64,000 bases of DNA from Acidiflorens sp963841945 (GTDB lineage Bacteria; Acidobacteriota; Terriglobia; Terriglobales; Acidobacteriaceae), in NCBI GenBank assembly GCA_963841945.1, contig CAWJFC010000007.1, forward strand, positions 124,001 through 188,000, written 5' to 3'. Shown one piece after another: positions 1 through 8,879 of the stretch. Below the pieces are notes generated by a model. It was not told the DNA's origin and did no database searches. It saw only the letters and a list, made by a program, of their open reading frames with translations. Position numbers and translations under genes: made by a program. Each line of letters begins with the position of its first letter. Position 1 is the stretch's first letter.

Positions 1-422
1 GTCATTTTCAGCATGTAAGATTCGCGCGACTCGGGTCCCGGCTGTTCGCCAGGAAGCGGCAGTGGACTAACCTCGCCGGTCCGCTTCAGCACGATCACGC
101 GTTCCGACGATTCGCCCATGGAGATCAGAACAGCTTCCTTGGCGATGTCGGAGAGACAGGCCGACAACTGTTCCGCGGCAAAGCGATCTTCAATCGCGGG
201 TTCTCCCACCAATCGGATGCCCATGCCGCGTACGCGAAGCTGATGCGTCCCATAATTTATTTGTTGGGGTTGAGGCAGGAGCGCGTTATGTCCAGACATG
301 GCCCACGCGGTTATCACGAATGCGCGAACAACAATGGGGCTAAACATCAGCCAGCGCGCGAGTCCACAACTTACAAGGTTAGCCCACGTCCTTCGCTGCC
401 CTGACTGAATTGCTTCTGCCAT
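1..422 (-). CDS. hypothetical protein, C-terminal part cut off by the window edge
   Basis: An open frame of about 140 codons runs off the left edge. It starts with ATG at 422, only five bases after the stop codon of the alpha-galactosidase gene, so the two are probably co-transcribed. The N-terminus has a hydrophobic stretch at about residues 22-41 that could be a signal peptide or anchor; an internal ATG at 299 is an alternative start. The following part is soluble looking, with an acidic helix-like segment (about 65-85) and a strand-rich part (ERVIVLKRTGEV). I do not recognise a family. No clear Shine-Dalgarno sequence is visible. The reading frame is supported by its coding-like composition and close spacing to the upstream gene. 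Confidence 0.55.
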   Translation of the reverse strand, partial: MAEAIQSGQRRTWANLVSCGLARWLMFSPIVVRAFVITAWAMSGHNALLPQPQQINYGTHQLRVRGMGIRLVGEPAIEDRFAAEQLSACLSDIAKEAVLISMGESSERVIVLKRTGEVSPLPLPGEQPGPESRESYMLKM

Positions 423-427
423 AAATA

Positions 428-1594
428 TTAGCCGCCTCGTTTTACCCGGAGCATGACCACCCCATGCTGAGGCACGGTCGCCGTGTACCTATCTTGGAAT
501 GACCCGAGATCTTTCTTCGCCCAGAGGTCCCGCAAGACTAAGGAGTTGCCGAGGCCAACATCACTAAAGTCCAGCGTCACCGACATAGATCCCCAGCCGC
601 GGTTAAACATACCCACTGCGGTGCTTCCATCCTTCAAGGGCTTCGCCCACACCTCCAAGGGCCCTTCTTGTTTGATCCGGTGACCCTGGACGCCGAGCGG
701 GTCTTGGTCTATGGCAAGCACCTCCGGGTTTGTGAGAAGTGCCTGGGTCTGAGCATCCATGTCTGCCAGGTTGTTGCCGGCCATGAGCGGAGCCGCGAGT
801 ATGCACCACAGACTCATGTGCGTCCGATACTCGTCCGTGGTCATCCCTCCGTTACCAATTTCAAGCATGTCGGGGTCATTCCAATGGCCGGGCCCGGCAA
901 ACTGCTCGAGGCCGTTCTGCCCGAACCCAAGTTCCGCCATTACGTAGTAGTTGTCGCGAATGTCGTCGTCCGTACGCCAGAGGTTGCCTCCCACGGAGGC
1001 ACCCCACTCCCAACTCTTCTGCATTCCGTATTGGCACATGGCATACACCATAGGCCGACCGGTCTTCTTCAGCGCATCGCCCATTCTCTTGTACGCCGCA
1101 ACCTGATCGCCCATGCCGTCATAGCTGCACAGGTCGTACTTCAAATAATCCATTCCCCAATCGGCATAGGTTTGGGCATCCTGTTCCTCATGACCATAAC
1201 TCCCGGCATAACCTTCACAGGTTCTTGGGCCGGGCGAAGAGTAGATTCCCATTTTCAAGCCCCTCCTATGAACGTAATCGGCTAGTCGCTTCATGTCAGG
1301 AAACTTTGCATTGGGGCGGATGTAGCCGGAAGCATCACGACTTCCCTGCCAACAGTCATCGATCAGGACGTATACATATCCGGCGGACTTCATGCCACTG
1401 CCCACTATCGCGTCCGCCTGAGCCCGCACTACTGAATCGCTCACCTCACAAGCAAAGTGATTCCAACTGTTCCACCCCATGGGCGGAGTGCGTGCCAGGA
1501 TAGAATCCTGTGCCCGGGCCAACCCGGTCCAAGACAACGAAAGGAGAACGATGAGCAGGAAGGCCGGACCGTGATTTGTAATCTTCATTCTCAT
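428..1594 (-). CDS. GH27 alpha-galactosidase, secreted
   Basis: Hydrolyses terminal alpha-1,6-linked galactose from oligosaccharides or plant galactomannan, by a retaining mechanism. The 388-residue product has a signal peptide (residues 1-29, ending LARAQ) and then the family 27 barrel, beginning TPPMGWNSWNHFACEV at about 36-51. The YLKYDLC motif carries the expected nucleophile Asp154 and WRTDDDI the expected acid/base Asp211. A C-terminal beta domain follows. The length is usual for the family. It likely acts in the periplasm or outside the cell and would give free galactose, which the galactokinase at 21489 could use, although that gene is far away and on the other strand. A hypothetical gene follows five bases downstream. 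Confidence 0.95.
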   Translation of the reverse strand: MRMKITNHGPAFLLIVLLSLSWTGLARAQDSILARTPPMGWNSWNHFACEVSDSVVRAQADAIVGSGMKSAGYVYVLIDDCWQGSRDASGYIRPNAKFPDMKRLADYVHRRGLKMGIYSSPGPRTCEGYAGSYGHEEQDAQTYADWGMDYLKYDLCSYDGMGDQVAAYKRMGDALKKTGRPMVYAMCQYGMQKSWEWGASVGGNLWRTDDDIRDNYYVMAELGFGQNGLEQFAGPGHWNDPDMLEIGNGGMTTDEYRTHMSLWCILAAPLMAGNNLADMDAQTQALLTNPEVLAIDQDPLGVQGHRIKQEGPLEVWAKPLKDGSTAVGMFNRGWGSMSVTLDFSDVGLGNSLVLRDLWAKKDLGSFQDRYTATVPQHGVVMLRVKRGG

Positions 1595-1735
1595 ACCTCG
1601 TGCGACGGCATCAGTTCGTTTGACGCTGTTCTTATTGCCTCCAGTTAACGAGTTGTGGCAGGCTCTTCAAACCGTAACGAACATTCTCTTTTGCAGATGT
1701 AAAGCAAGCCCGAATCCACATTGCCGCTTCTCCCG

Positions 1736-3598
1736 TCAAGGTGCGCATCCGAGGCTAGAAAGCTTCCGCCCTAATGTCAAACGTGCCGATTCCAGCGCGG
1801 CTTCATTCATTGTCCAGTCATGCCAGTTCGGATCATTATTTCCGGACGATGACAGCGAAACCATGACTTTCCTAACAAACATGGCTTGACCGCAGGCACC
1901 GCTCTTGAGCGCTCGAATGTATTCATAGTCCTGCACGCCGTCGCGCAGATACTTGAGCCGCATAGAAGGGGCCACACCTTGGTAGCTCTTCACACTTTGC
2001 AGTCCCGCCTGCTCACCTGGATACACTAATATGCCCTCGCCGGGAAAGTAATCGCCCGGGGACGTATTTCCCGCGGACAAAGCGCTAGTCCAAGCATCTC
2101 TTTCCGAATTCCAGTTAGAGACAGCCCAGTAATTCATGCCCGTTATCCCAAGACTCTGGCTAAGAAAGCCCGGCCAAATGCGGTAATCGATCGGAAGGAA
2201 GTCCAGTTCCCACTTGGGCGAATAAGTATCGATTACCTCATCTGTGTAAGACCATACTTTGTCCCCCTTATTCAGGACATAGGCCACATTATTCATTCCG
2301 TCGGTCGAGACCAGTTGGGCGCTATCATAGTCTTCGGGCAGCATCGTCCAAACATCCACGGCGGAACGGCCGGTGCCGAGGCCATCGTCGAAAAGTTCGA
2401 AGACAGGTTGCTGCGACACCACGTTGTCGACACCCACTTGGCCTGGCACACCGGTCACGACCGCTTGGTGCAAAACCTTCGCCCATGTAATCACTGATTC
2501 GTAGTAGGCCTTGTTCGAACAGCTAGACTCTGGATCAGCCGTGTAGTCGTTCAAGTAGAGGCCTATTGGTTGCGCGTCCACTGCGGCTTGCAAAGTCCGG
2601 AGGGAAGGAGGTTCGGGTTTGAGATGCTCGCCGGTGCAGTTGCCGTAAGAAACGTCTTCATAATATCCCAAGTCGAAGTTATTCAGCCCACGTCGGCTAA
2701 TGTCAGTGCTTTCGCCGGCCAACGCCGTTCCCGCGGTATCAGGCATGATTCTCTCTCTGAGAAGTTCGGCCTCTATTCCCGCCGCCAGTGCACCAGCTGC
2801 GGACAGATTGCTGTCGCCTCCACCGAAAAGGGACTTCAATGACGGCCGCAACGGCAGCGTGAAATTCCATACTGTCAGCTTAATCATGCCTTCGACAGAT
2901 CCCTGGCAACTAGACACGGCATAAGTGCCCGTGTAGGTCCCCGCTGGGATTCCACGGGGCACCAGGGCGTCAACCCAGAAGACAACATTCTTGCCGGCAG
3001 GCAGGCTAGGGAGTTCAAACTGATAGGTCGCATCCGCCTTGGGGGGCTTCCCCGTTTCGGGGTCAATGGCCGGGATTAGTGCGTCCGGGAACGTATCGAT
3101 TGTAAGGGGTACCACCTGGGTTCCATTGTCACCGTTGTAGAACCATGTGGGGCAGAGGTTGGGAGCTGGCGGACAGCTTTCAAAGTCCAGCACGCTATGT
3201 TGGTCGGCTGGCACGGTTATGTAGGACTCTCTGTACAGAATCAGATTCGCCCTAGAGATCGTCGCAGCGCCCGGGCCGGCCAAGTCGTTCGGTATAGACA
3301 AGCGGACGTTCGTGAGCCCTCCGGCGGGAGCCTTAACTGCTATTTGAAAGGGCACAAATTCTCCGCGACTGCCATAGACGGTGACCGCGGTCCCGCTGCC
3401 CGCCGCATCGGTTGGCCCAACTCGGAGCAAAGAGCTTGTAACAGCCCAAACGATCGGAGCCGTGCCAAGGACCTTGCTCTCCTGCGCCCAGCCGAGTCCC
3501 GGGAACGGAAAGATCGCAAGGCAACTTACAACTGCCAGCCAACTGCGTGGGCCCGCGTAGTAGGCACGTTGAATACACTTCATCGATATCTCATTCAT
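1736..3598 (-). CDS. secreted DUF4091 (GH123-like) protein
   Basis: The product has an N-terminal signal segment (about residues 15-38, ending LGWAQ), a beta-rich N-terminal domain and a C-terminal DUF4091 region with the motif RLKYLRDGVQDYEYI at about 546-560. DUF4091 proteins resemble the catalytic region of family GH123 glycosidases, so a secreted glycosidase is likely, but the substrate cannot be read from sequence. It is clearly paralogous to the next gene upstream (3696-6023): long stretches match almost residue for residue, for example LLRVGPTDAA, LILYRESYIT and DNGLGT-type segments. The ATG at 3598 is used here; an in-frame ATG at 3583 is an alternative, and neither has a strong ribosome site. 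Confidence 0.85.
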   Translation of the reverse strand: MNEISMKCIQRAYYAGPRSWLAVVSCLAIFPFPGLGWAQESKVLGTAPIVWAVTSSLLRVGPTDAAGSGTAVTVYGSRGEFVPFQIAVKAPAGGLTNVRLSIPNDLAGPGAATISRANLILYRESYITVPADQHSVLDFESCPPAPNLCPTWFYNGDNGTQVVPLTIDTFPDALIPAIDPETGKPPKADATYQFELPSLPAGKNVVFWVDALVPRGIPAGTYTGTYAVSSCQGSVEGMIKLTVWNFTLPLRPSLKSLFGGGDSNLSAAGALAAGIEAELLRERIMPDTAGTALAGESTDISRRGLNNFDLGYYEDVSYGNCTGEHLKPEPPSLRTLQAAVDAQPIGLYLNDYTADPESSCSNKAYYESVITWAKVLHQAVVTGVPGQVGVDNVVSQQPVFELFDDGLGTGRSAVDVWTMLPEDYDSAQLVSTDGMNNVAYVLNKGDKVWSYTDEVIDTYSPKWELDFLPIDYRIWPGFLSQSLGITGMNYWAVSNWNSERDAWTSALSAGNTSPGDYFPGEGILVYPGEQAGLQSVKSYQGVAPSMRLKYLRDGVQDYEYIRALKSGACGQAMFVRKVMVSLSSSGNNDPNWHDWTMNEAALESARLTLGRKLSSLGCAP

Positions 3599-3635
3599 TA
3601 AAGATGTCGCGTATGTTCAAACTCTTACTGATGAT

Positions 3636-3667
3636 CTGCCCGAGCTTCCGCCGGGAAGCTCGGGCAG
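3636..3667 (-). terminator. strong hairpin after the second DUF4091 gene
   Basis: A perfect inverted repeat with 14-base arms (3636-3649 and 3654-3667) and a 4-base loop lies in the 97-base gap, 29 bases after the stop of the upstream DUF4091 gene. No T-run follows on either strand, so it may terminate weakly, or may stabilise the end of the upstream transcript or lower expression of the downstream paralogue. Confidence 0.55.
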
Positions 3668-3695
3668 GAACGACTGAGTTACCTTCGGCATTAGA

Positions 3696-6023
3696 TTAAT
3701 CGGTGTCATCCACCTCGATGGTCGCAGTAGCGGTGTTGCCCGCCGTATCCGTTGCGACGGCCGAGACGTCATACCATGCCGCACTGAGGGTTGCGAAGTT
3801 GAAAGTCGTGGTATACGGAGCCTTCGTGATCGCCGCTCCTGCGTTTTCTTGGTCGCTGAATCCCAGATCGATCACGAATTGCACGCTTGCCACACCCCCT
3901 ACGCCTCCCGAAGCAGTGGCCGTCAGCGTGGTGACTCCGGACACAGTGGCATTGTTCGCGGGTGCCGTTATGGACACGGTGATTGGGCTCGCAGAAGTGA
4001 CCGTAAGCGCCGAAGTGTTCGAGGTGATCGATCCGCTCTTGGCCGTGATGTTTGTCGAACCCGCCGTCACCCCTGTGGCTACGCCGGTCGACGCGATCGT
4101 CGCCACTGTCGTGCTCGACGACGCCCATGTCACCGAACCGGTGATGTTCTGGGTGGGACAGCTCGAATAGGTTCCTGTAGCCGTGAACGGCTGCGTTCCG
4201 CCTGCCGCGATCGAGGCGCTCGTCGGCGTTATCGCGATTGACTCCAGCGTCACGCCCGAGGAACACTCGCTATTAATCTGGTTCCCCAATGTCACACGTG
4301 CTGATTCTAAGTTCGCCTCGTTCATCGTCCAGTCATGCCAGTTGGGATACTCGCTGCCGGAAGCCGAGAGTGAATAGATGGCAGTCTCGTTCGGTGTTTG
4401 CCCGCAGTTCTTGAGCAGTTGCAGATACTCGTAGTCCTGTTCGCCATCCCGCAGATACTTGAGCCGTATGGAGGGCGCGACGCCTTGATAGCTTGACGTA
4501 CTCTGCAACCCCGCCGGCCCGCCTGGATAGACCAGAATGCCTTCTTCCGGGAAGTAACCGTTACTGCTGCTTGTATAACCCTTGGATAAAGAGCTGGTCC
4601 ATGCGGCTGATTGCGAGTTCCAATTAGAGACAGCCCCGTAATTCGTCCCGGTTATCCCCAGGCTCTGGTTTAGGAAGCCTGGCCAAATGCGGTAGTTGAT
4701 AGGCAGAAAGTCCAGTTCCCACTTTGGGGAGTAGTAGTCAAGTACCTCATCTGTGTATGACCAGACTTTGTCTCCCTTTTGCAGGACATACGTCACATTG
4801 GGCAATCCATCGTAAGTGTCGGTCTGGGCCACGTCATAGTCCTGCGGAAGCATCGCCCAATCATCCACGGCGGAACGGCCGGTACCAAGACCGTCGTTGA
4901 AAAGTCCGCCGGCGGCCGCTGCGGAATCGGGTCGTTGCGAGACCATATTGTCGACACCAATTTGACCCGGAACACCCGTGACGACCGCCTGATGCAAGAC
5001 CTTAGCCCAGGCGATCACGGAGTTGTAGTACGCGGTATTGCTGCAACTCGACTCTGGATCGGCGGTGTAGTCGCTCAAGTAAAGACCTGTTGGCTGCGCG
5101 CTGACCGCAGTCTGCAAAGCACTCAAGGTAGGGGGTGCAGGTTTGAGGTCGCTGCCCGTGCACGCGCCGTAAGAAACGTTTTCATAGTAACCCAGGTCGA
5201 AGTCATTCAGCCCGTATTGACTGATGTCAGTGCTCTCGTTGACCAAGCCTGAGGTGTCAGGCATGAATCGGTTTCTGAGAAGCTCCGCTTCTATGCCGGC
5301 AGCCAGCGCGCCGCCCGCAGACAGATTAAAGTCGCCTCCACCTAAAAGCGATCGGAGCGACGGTTTTAGCGGCAACGTGAAATTCCATACTGTCAGCGAA
5401 ATCGTTCCTTCAGCAGATCCCTGAGTGCTCGACGCCGTATAAGTACCGATATAGGTCCCGGCGGTCGTTACGCGAGGCACAAACGTGTCTACCCAGAAGA
5501 CTGTGTTGTTATTGGCGGCCAGACTCGAGAGCTCAAACGGATAAGTGGCTCCTGACGTGGGAGGATTCCCCGTGGCCGGATCAATTGCCGGAATCAACGC
5601 GTCGAGGAGAGTTTCGTTGCTGGTGGTGATGGACGCATTCTGGACTCCATTGTCGGAAGTGTACGGAAGACCAGGGGTTTCAAAACCAGCAGAGCTGTGT
5701 TGCGCGGCACTTATCGTGATATAAGACTCTCGATAGAGAATCAGACTGCTGCTTGGAATCGTCGCACTGCCCGGTCCCGTTAAACTCGATACCGACAACC
5801 TGACGTTCGTCAAACCGCCCGAAGGGGCCTGCACGGCCACCTGAAAGGCAACGTATTCCCCTTGCCCACCGTATATCGTTGCGGTTGCGCCGGTGGCAGC
5901 GGCGTCGGTGGGGCCCACCCGCAATAGAGTACTCGGAACTACCCAGACGGTCGGCCCTGCGCCCGAAGCTGCGCCGCAACCGACCAGCATCAAGACCGCC
6001 AGGACACCTACTGTCTTTTTCAT
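3696..6023 (-). CDS. DUF4091 lipoprotein with two C-terminal Ig-like domains
   Basis: A longer paralogue of the 1736-3598 protein. The start at 6023 is chosen because GGAGAGG lies just upstream and it gives a lipoprotein signal (MKKTVGVLAVLMLVGC, Cys16 in the lipobox); a longer reading would begin at 6053. The DUF4091 motif RLKYLRDGEQDYEYL is at about 520-535. After it comes a bacterial Ig-like (Big_2 type) domain, about 590-670, beginning SIAITPTSASIAAGG. A second Ig-like domain from about 680 to the end begins VSITAPANNATVSG. These tail domains are absent from the paralogue. A likely role is a surface-held glycosidase of the GH123-like group; the Ig-like domains may hold it out from the membrane or bind polysaccharide. 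Substrate unknown. Confidence 0.87.
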   Translation of the reverse strand: MKKTVGVLAVLMLVGCGAASGAGPTVWVVPSTLLRVGPTDAAATGATATIYGGQGEYVAFQVAVQAPSGGLTNVRLSVSSLTGPGSATIPSSSLILYRESYITISAAQHSSAGFETPGLPYTSDNGVQNASITTSNETLLDALIPAIDPATGNPPTSGATYPFELSSLAANNNTVFWVDTFVPRVTTAGTYIGTYTASSTQGSAEGTISLTVWNFTLPLKPSLRSLLGGGDFNLSAGGALAAGIEAELLRNRFMPDTSGLVNESTDISQYGLNDFDLGYYENVSYGACTGSDLKPAPPTLSALQTAVSAQPTGLYLSDYTADPESSCSNTAYYNSVIAWAKVLHQAVVTGVPGQIGVDNMVSQRPDSAAAAGGLFNDGLGTGRSAVDDWAMLPQDYDVAQTDTYDGLPNVTYVLQKGDKVWSYTDEVLDYYSPKWELDFLPINYRIWPGFLNQSLGITGTNYGAVSNWNSQSAAWTSSLSKGYTSSSNGYFPEEGILVYPGGPAGLQSTSSYQGVAPSIRLKYLRDGEQDYEYLQLLKNCGQTPNETAIYSLSASGSEYPNWHDWTMNEANLESARVTLGNQINSECSSGVTLESIAITPTSASIAAGGTQPFTATGTYSSCPTQNITGSVTWASSSTTVATIASTGVATGVTAGSTNITAKSGSITSNTSALTVTSASPITVSITAPANNATVSGVTTLTATASGGVGGVASVQFVIDLGFSDQENAGAAITKAPYTTTFNFATLSAAWYDVSAVATDTAGNTATATIEVDDTD

Positions 6024-6054
6024 GCCCTCTCCAATTTCAACTGTGAAACACAAC

Positions 6055-6066
6055 GACCAATTGGTC
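6055..6066. promoter_or_regulatory. 12-base perfect palindrome upstream of the DUF4091 lipoprotein gene
   Basis: GACCAATTGGTC lies 32-43 bases before the start codon at 6023. Its position suits an operator, but palindromes of this length occur by chance in a window of this size, so the call is weak. The rest of 6067-6416 shows no gene, repeat or clear promoter. Confidence 0.25.
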
Positions 6067-6416
6067 AGACGTTATTTCGTTTCCATGCCTGGTGCGAAGA
6101 GCTTGGACGGACCCGCACGATCGGTGACGTACCAAAAGTGCTACAACGAGTAGTGCGATCCAAAAGATAGTGAGGAAACCGAGAACGCGAAGGCTGGCCA
6201 TCACCCTCTTCTCATTTTCGTAATTCTCAAGCCAAAGCTTTGTAACCTACGGTCCTCTCGACCTCCTCAGAGGTGCTCTTTCACACTGCACTCAGCGCTT
6301 ATCGCCAGCTTCCTCGACCTGGAATGCTACTCGGCCCCCATTTCCCTCCTCAGCGCACCTTGTTTCGCGGCAATGAACGTAACGAGAGCTTTTGGCGGAG
6401 GCTCTTCTTGCACACC

Positions 6417-7424
6417 TTAATTCTTATGGTCGACCTTGATGACCCTTTCGCCGAAGGAATCGGCAACATAGGGATCACCCGAAACGTCCAAGGCTACGCC
6501 TATCGGAACATCTAGACCGCGCGCAGCGATCGTAGTTGTTCCGTCGGGGTTTATCTTATCCAACGAACTGGTACCGGTGTCCGTCACGTAAATGTCTCCT
6601 CCAGCATCGGCGACCAAGTACATTGGAGCAACTAGCCCATTCCCTATGGTCGATTGAGTTCCGTCAGTGGCGATCTTGAATACTGCCGCGCTGTAGGTGT
6701 CCGCAACGTACACGTTACCGGCTGCGTCGACGGCGACTCCTACCGGAGTTTCGTATCCACTGCCCACATTGGTTTGAGTGCCATCGGGCGCGATCTGGGC
6801 CACGAAATCGTCCCACGGGTCTGCGCCATACACGTTGCCTGCCGCATCCACAGCCACGCTCATCGGCATGTAGAAGCCACTGCCCACGGTCCGCTGCGTC
6901 CCCTCGGGCGTAATTTTGTAGATGACTCCGGCTTGGCTGTCAGCCACGTACACATTTCCCGCTCCATCTACGGCGACAGCCTGCGGTACCATGAATCCGC
7001 TACCCACGGTGGATCGGGTTCCGTCTGGCGTAATCTTGAATACTTGCTGCAAGCCACTATCTGTAACATACAGATCTCCCGCAGCGTCAGTGGCGACCCC
7101 TTGCGGACTAACCAGCTTGTCGGCGACTACTTTGTACTGCGGCGTACCCACTCCAAAGGCTGAACCGGCAGAAGCATCGCTAACAGCTGAGGCGCTCTTC
7201 GAATTCGTAATGGATCGAGCAAGCGCCCTTAGGTTGCATTCCCGAACCCAGGGCGGCAACTTCGATTGCACCGTTGTCGCATTGTCTGGTTGAGCATTCT
7301 TGGGCGATACCTGCGACTGTGCCGCGCCGTCGAACGCCCCGCACGCTATTGTCAGGAACAGCAAGCTCTGAGCAATCTGCAGGAATGGTATTGGACGTGA
7401 GGGAAACCCAAAAGATCGCTTCAT
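6417..7424 (-). CDS. secreted NHL-repeat six-bladed beta-propeller protein
   Basis: The start at 7424 is set by TTTGGAGG just upstream; an upstream in-frame start at 7472 has no such site. Residues 1-38 look like a signal peptide ending in GAAQS. The body contains six repeats of about 42 residues, each with the pattern (V/A)AVDAAGN(V/L)YVAD followed by KI.PDGT, the signature of NHL or Vgb (streptogramin-lyase-like) propellers. Six copies would close one six-bladed ring. Proteins of this kind bind ligands or partners outside the cell; catalysis cannot be claimed. It lies between a DUF4091 gene and a phosphoesterase gene, both also on the minus strand. Confidence 0.85.
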   Translation of the reverse strand: MKRSFGFPSRPIPFLQIAQSLLFLTIACGAFDGAAQSQVSPKNAQPDNATTVQSKLPPWVRECNLRALARSITNSKSASAVSDASAGSAFGVGTPQYKVVADKLVSPQGVATDAAGDLYVTDSGLQQVFKITPDGTRSTVGSGFMVPQAVAVDGAGNVYVADSQAGVIYKITPEGTQRTVGSGFYMPMSVAVDAAGNVYGADPWDDFVAQIAPDGTQTNVGSGYETPVGVAVDAAGNVYVADTYSAAVFKIATDGTQSTIGNGLVAPMYLVADAGGDIYVTDTGTSSLDKINPDGTTTIAARGLDVPIGVALDVSGDPYVADSFGERVIKVDHKN

Positions 7425-7546
7425 TGGAACCTCCAAAGTTCTCTGAGCCAAATTCATCGCCAACTGAGCCAAGCAGCCGCGTAGTTAGACACCAGATCCA
7501 TATCAGACGCGTGTACTCGCTCACAATCTAGCTTTCTCAAGTTGCC

Positions 7547-8539
7547 TCACCTGAACAGGTCGCTCAGATCCTTCGTCTTAGGATCTGCCGCGCCGCCCAG
7601 CAGAGGCGTGACGTTGAATATCTCCTCGATCGTCTTCAGGGTCGAGCTGTGGTCGTAGTGAATTTTATTGGTATAAGCTGTTTTGCCTCCCCCTTTGGCG
7701 AGTGGCGACAGCAAGAAAAAGAAAATCGGTCCATCGCTGTACTTGTCGGTATCTTCTGCTTCATCCCAGATTACGAATAGAGCGCCATCGTTCTTGTACG
7801 CATCTGAGTTCATAATCACTGGCAGATTCTTTTTCAGCCATTGATCCGAGCGACGCGTGTTGCTTCCCGGCTCGCTCGGATCGCACGAAGCTATTCCCTC
7901 ATGTCCCTGGTGGCACAGATTCGGAATGATGAGATTGTATTGGGCGGCCGTATGTGCGCTCAGATCTTTGGCGAGATTGTTAAAGGGTACGACGTGCTCC
8001 AGACATTCCGGTGACTTCGGATTCAAGCCGTCATTCACGTCGTTGAAATAGACAGGGGCTAAGTGATTTACATCCACGTAAGAGAAATCAAGCGGACACA
8101 CGTGAAATTCAGGGCTGCCGTAATCATGCTCAGCGTAGGCCTTCCAGGAAATACCCGCGGCTTGAAGAGTTGTCACCAAATGCTTTGAGTTGGGCTTAAT
8201 TGCAGGTACCTGGCCGGGCTGAGTATCAGTAAGCTGGCCGAAGTTGGTGCCGGCTTCCAGCCATAAGTAGTTGGGCTGGCTAGGATGGTTACCCGGGGGA
8301 TTGAAATATCTGAGTGGCTGCGCCGCTATCTTCTTTAGCGTACCGTTAATAAACGGAGCGAGCGGGTTGTGGTCGATGTCCGGGTCATTGAAGGACGCAC
8401 CGGCATCATTCCCCTCTCGGTTATGATTCTCCATCATGACCACAAAAACGGTCTTCACTTTGCTCATTTGTGAATGGGCAAGCGCTGGCAATAGAAAGAG
8501 ACATAACAGCAGAGCTGAGACTCCCCGCACATGCTTCAT
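7547..8539 (-). CDS. secreted phosphoesterase family protein (acid phosphatase/phospholipase C-like)
   Basis: A 330-residue protein with a signal peptide (1-23, ending ALAHS) and the phosphoesterase family fold (alkaline-phosphatase superfamily, PF04185 type). The N-terminal motif VFVVMMENHNREG at about 31-43 holds the metal-binding Glu-Asn pair of this family. Later conserved parts are GHEGIASCDPSEPG and the segment FVIWDEAED, followed by DGPIFFFLLSP. It would release phosphate from organic esters, perhaps phospholipids, in the periplasm or outside. Its length suits single-domain members of the family. The 340 bases upstream (8540-8879) show no gene; only a very small hairpin near 8710-8725 is visible. 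Confidence 0.85.
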   Translation of the reverse strand: MKHVRGVSALLLCLFLLPALAHSQMSKVKTVFVVMMENHNREGNDAGASFNDPDIDHNPLAPFINGTLKKIAAQPLRYFNPPGNHPSQPNYLWLEAGTNFGQLTDTQPGQVPAIKPNSKHLVTTLQAAGISWKAYAEHDYGSPEFHVCPLDFSYVDVNHLAPVYFNDVNDGLNPKSPECLEHVVPFNNLAKDLSAHTAAQYNLIIPNLCHQGHEGIASCDPSEPGSNTRRSDQWLKKNLPVIMNSDAYKNDGALFVIWDEAEDTDKYSDGPIFFFLLSPLAKGGGKTAYTNKIHYDHSSTLKTIEEIFNVTPLLGGAADPKTKDLSDLFR

Positions 8540-8879
8540 GACATCCTCATTTCCGCACCCTGATTTCGAGAGCGCTAGATCGCCGGATAATCCCGTGCTT
8601 CATATATGGGGAACTGCTCTTTGGCGTCAACGACTTTCCGCGCTTAAAAACAGTTCGCGTCCATTGCGCTGGACAGGCGCCCTATGTTGAATGGCAAACG
8701 CATGATTCTGTCGGAGACAGCGTCTGCCGCAGATACAGGCGTTTTCCATCTATTCTTAATAACTCCAGCCAGTCTTGGTAATTTCTACATTTGCTGCGTA
8801 AAAACCGATTCTGTCTAACCGCGCATACATCAGCTTCGTCCCGCCCTCAGCGGCTAAGTTGGAGTTCGATGTCGCCCGA

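Noticed and set aside
668..1285. 205-residue open frame on the plus strand opposite the GH27 gene
   Set aside because: It is fully antisense to a gene with clear catalytic motifs and has no recognisable domain or ribosome site.
8700..8730. Small hairpin CTGTC-GGA-GACAG downstream of the receptor pseudogene
   Set aside because: A five-base stem is too short to call as a terminator.
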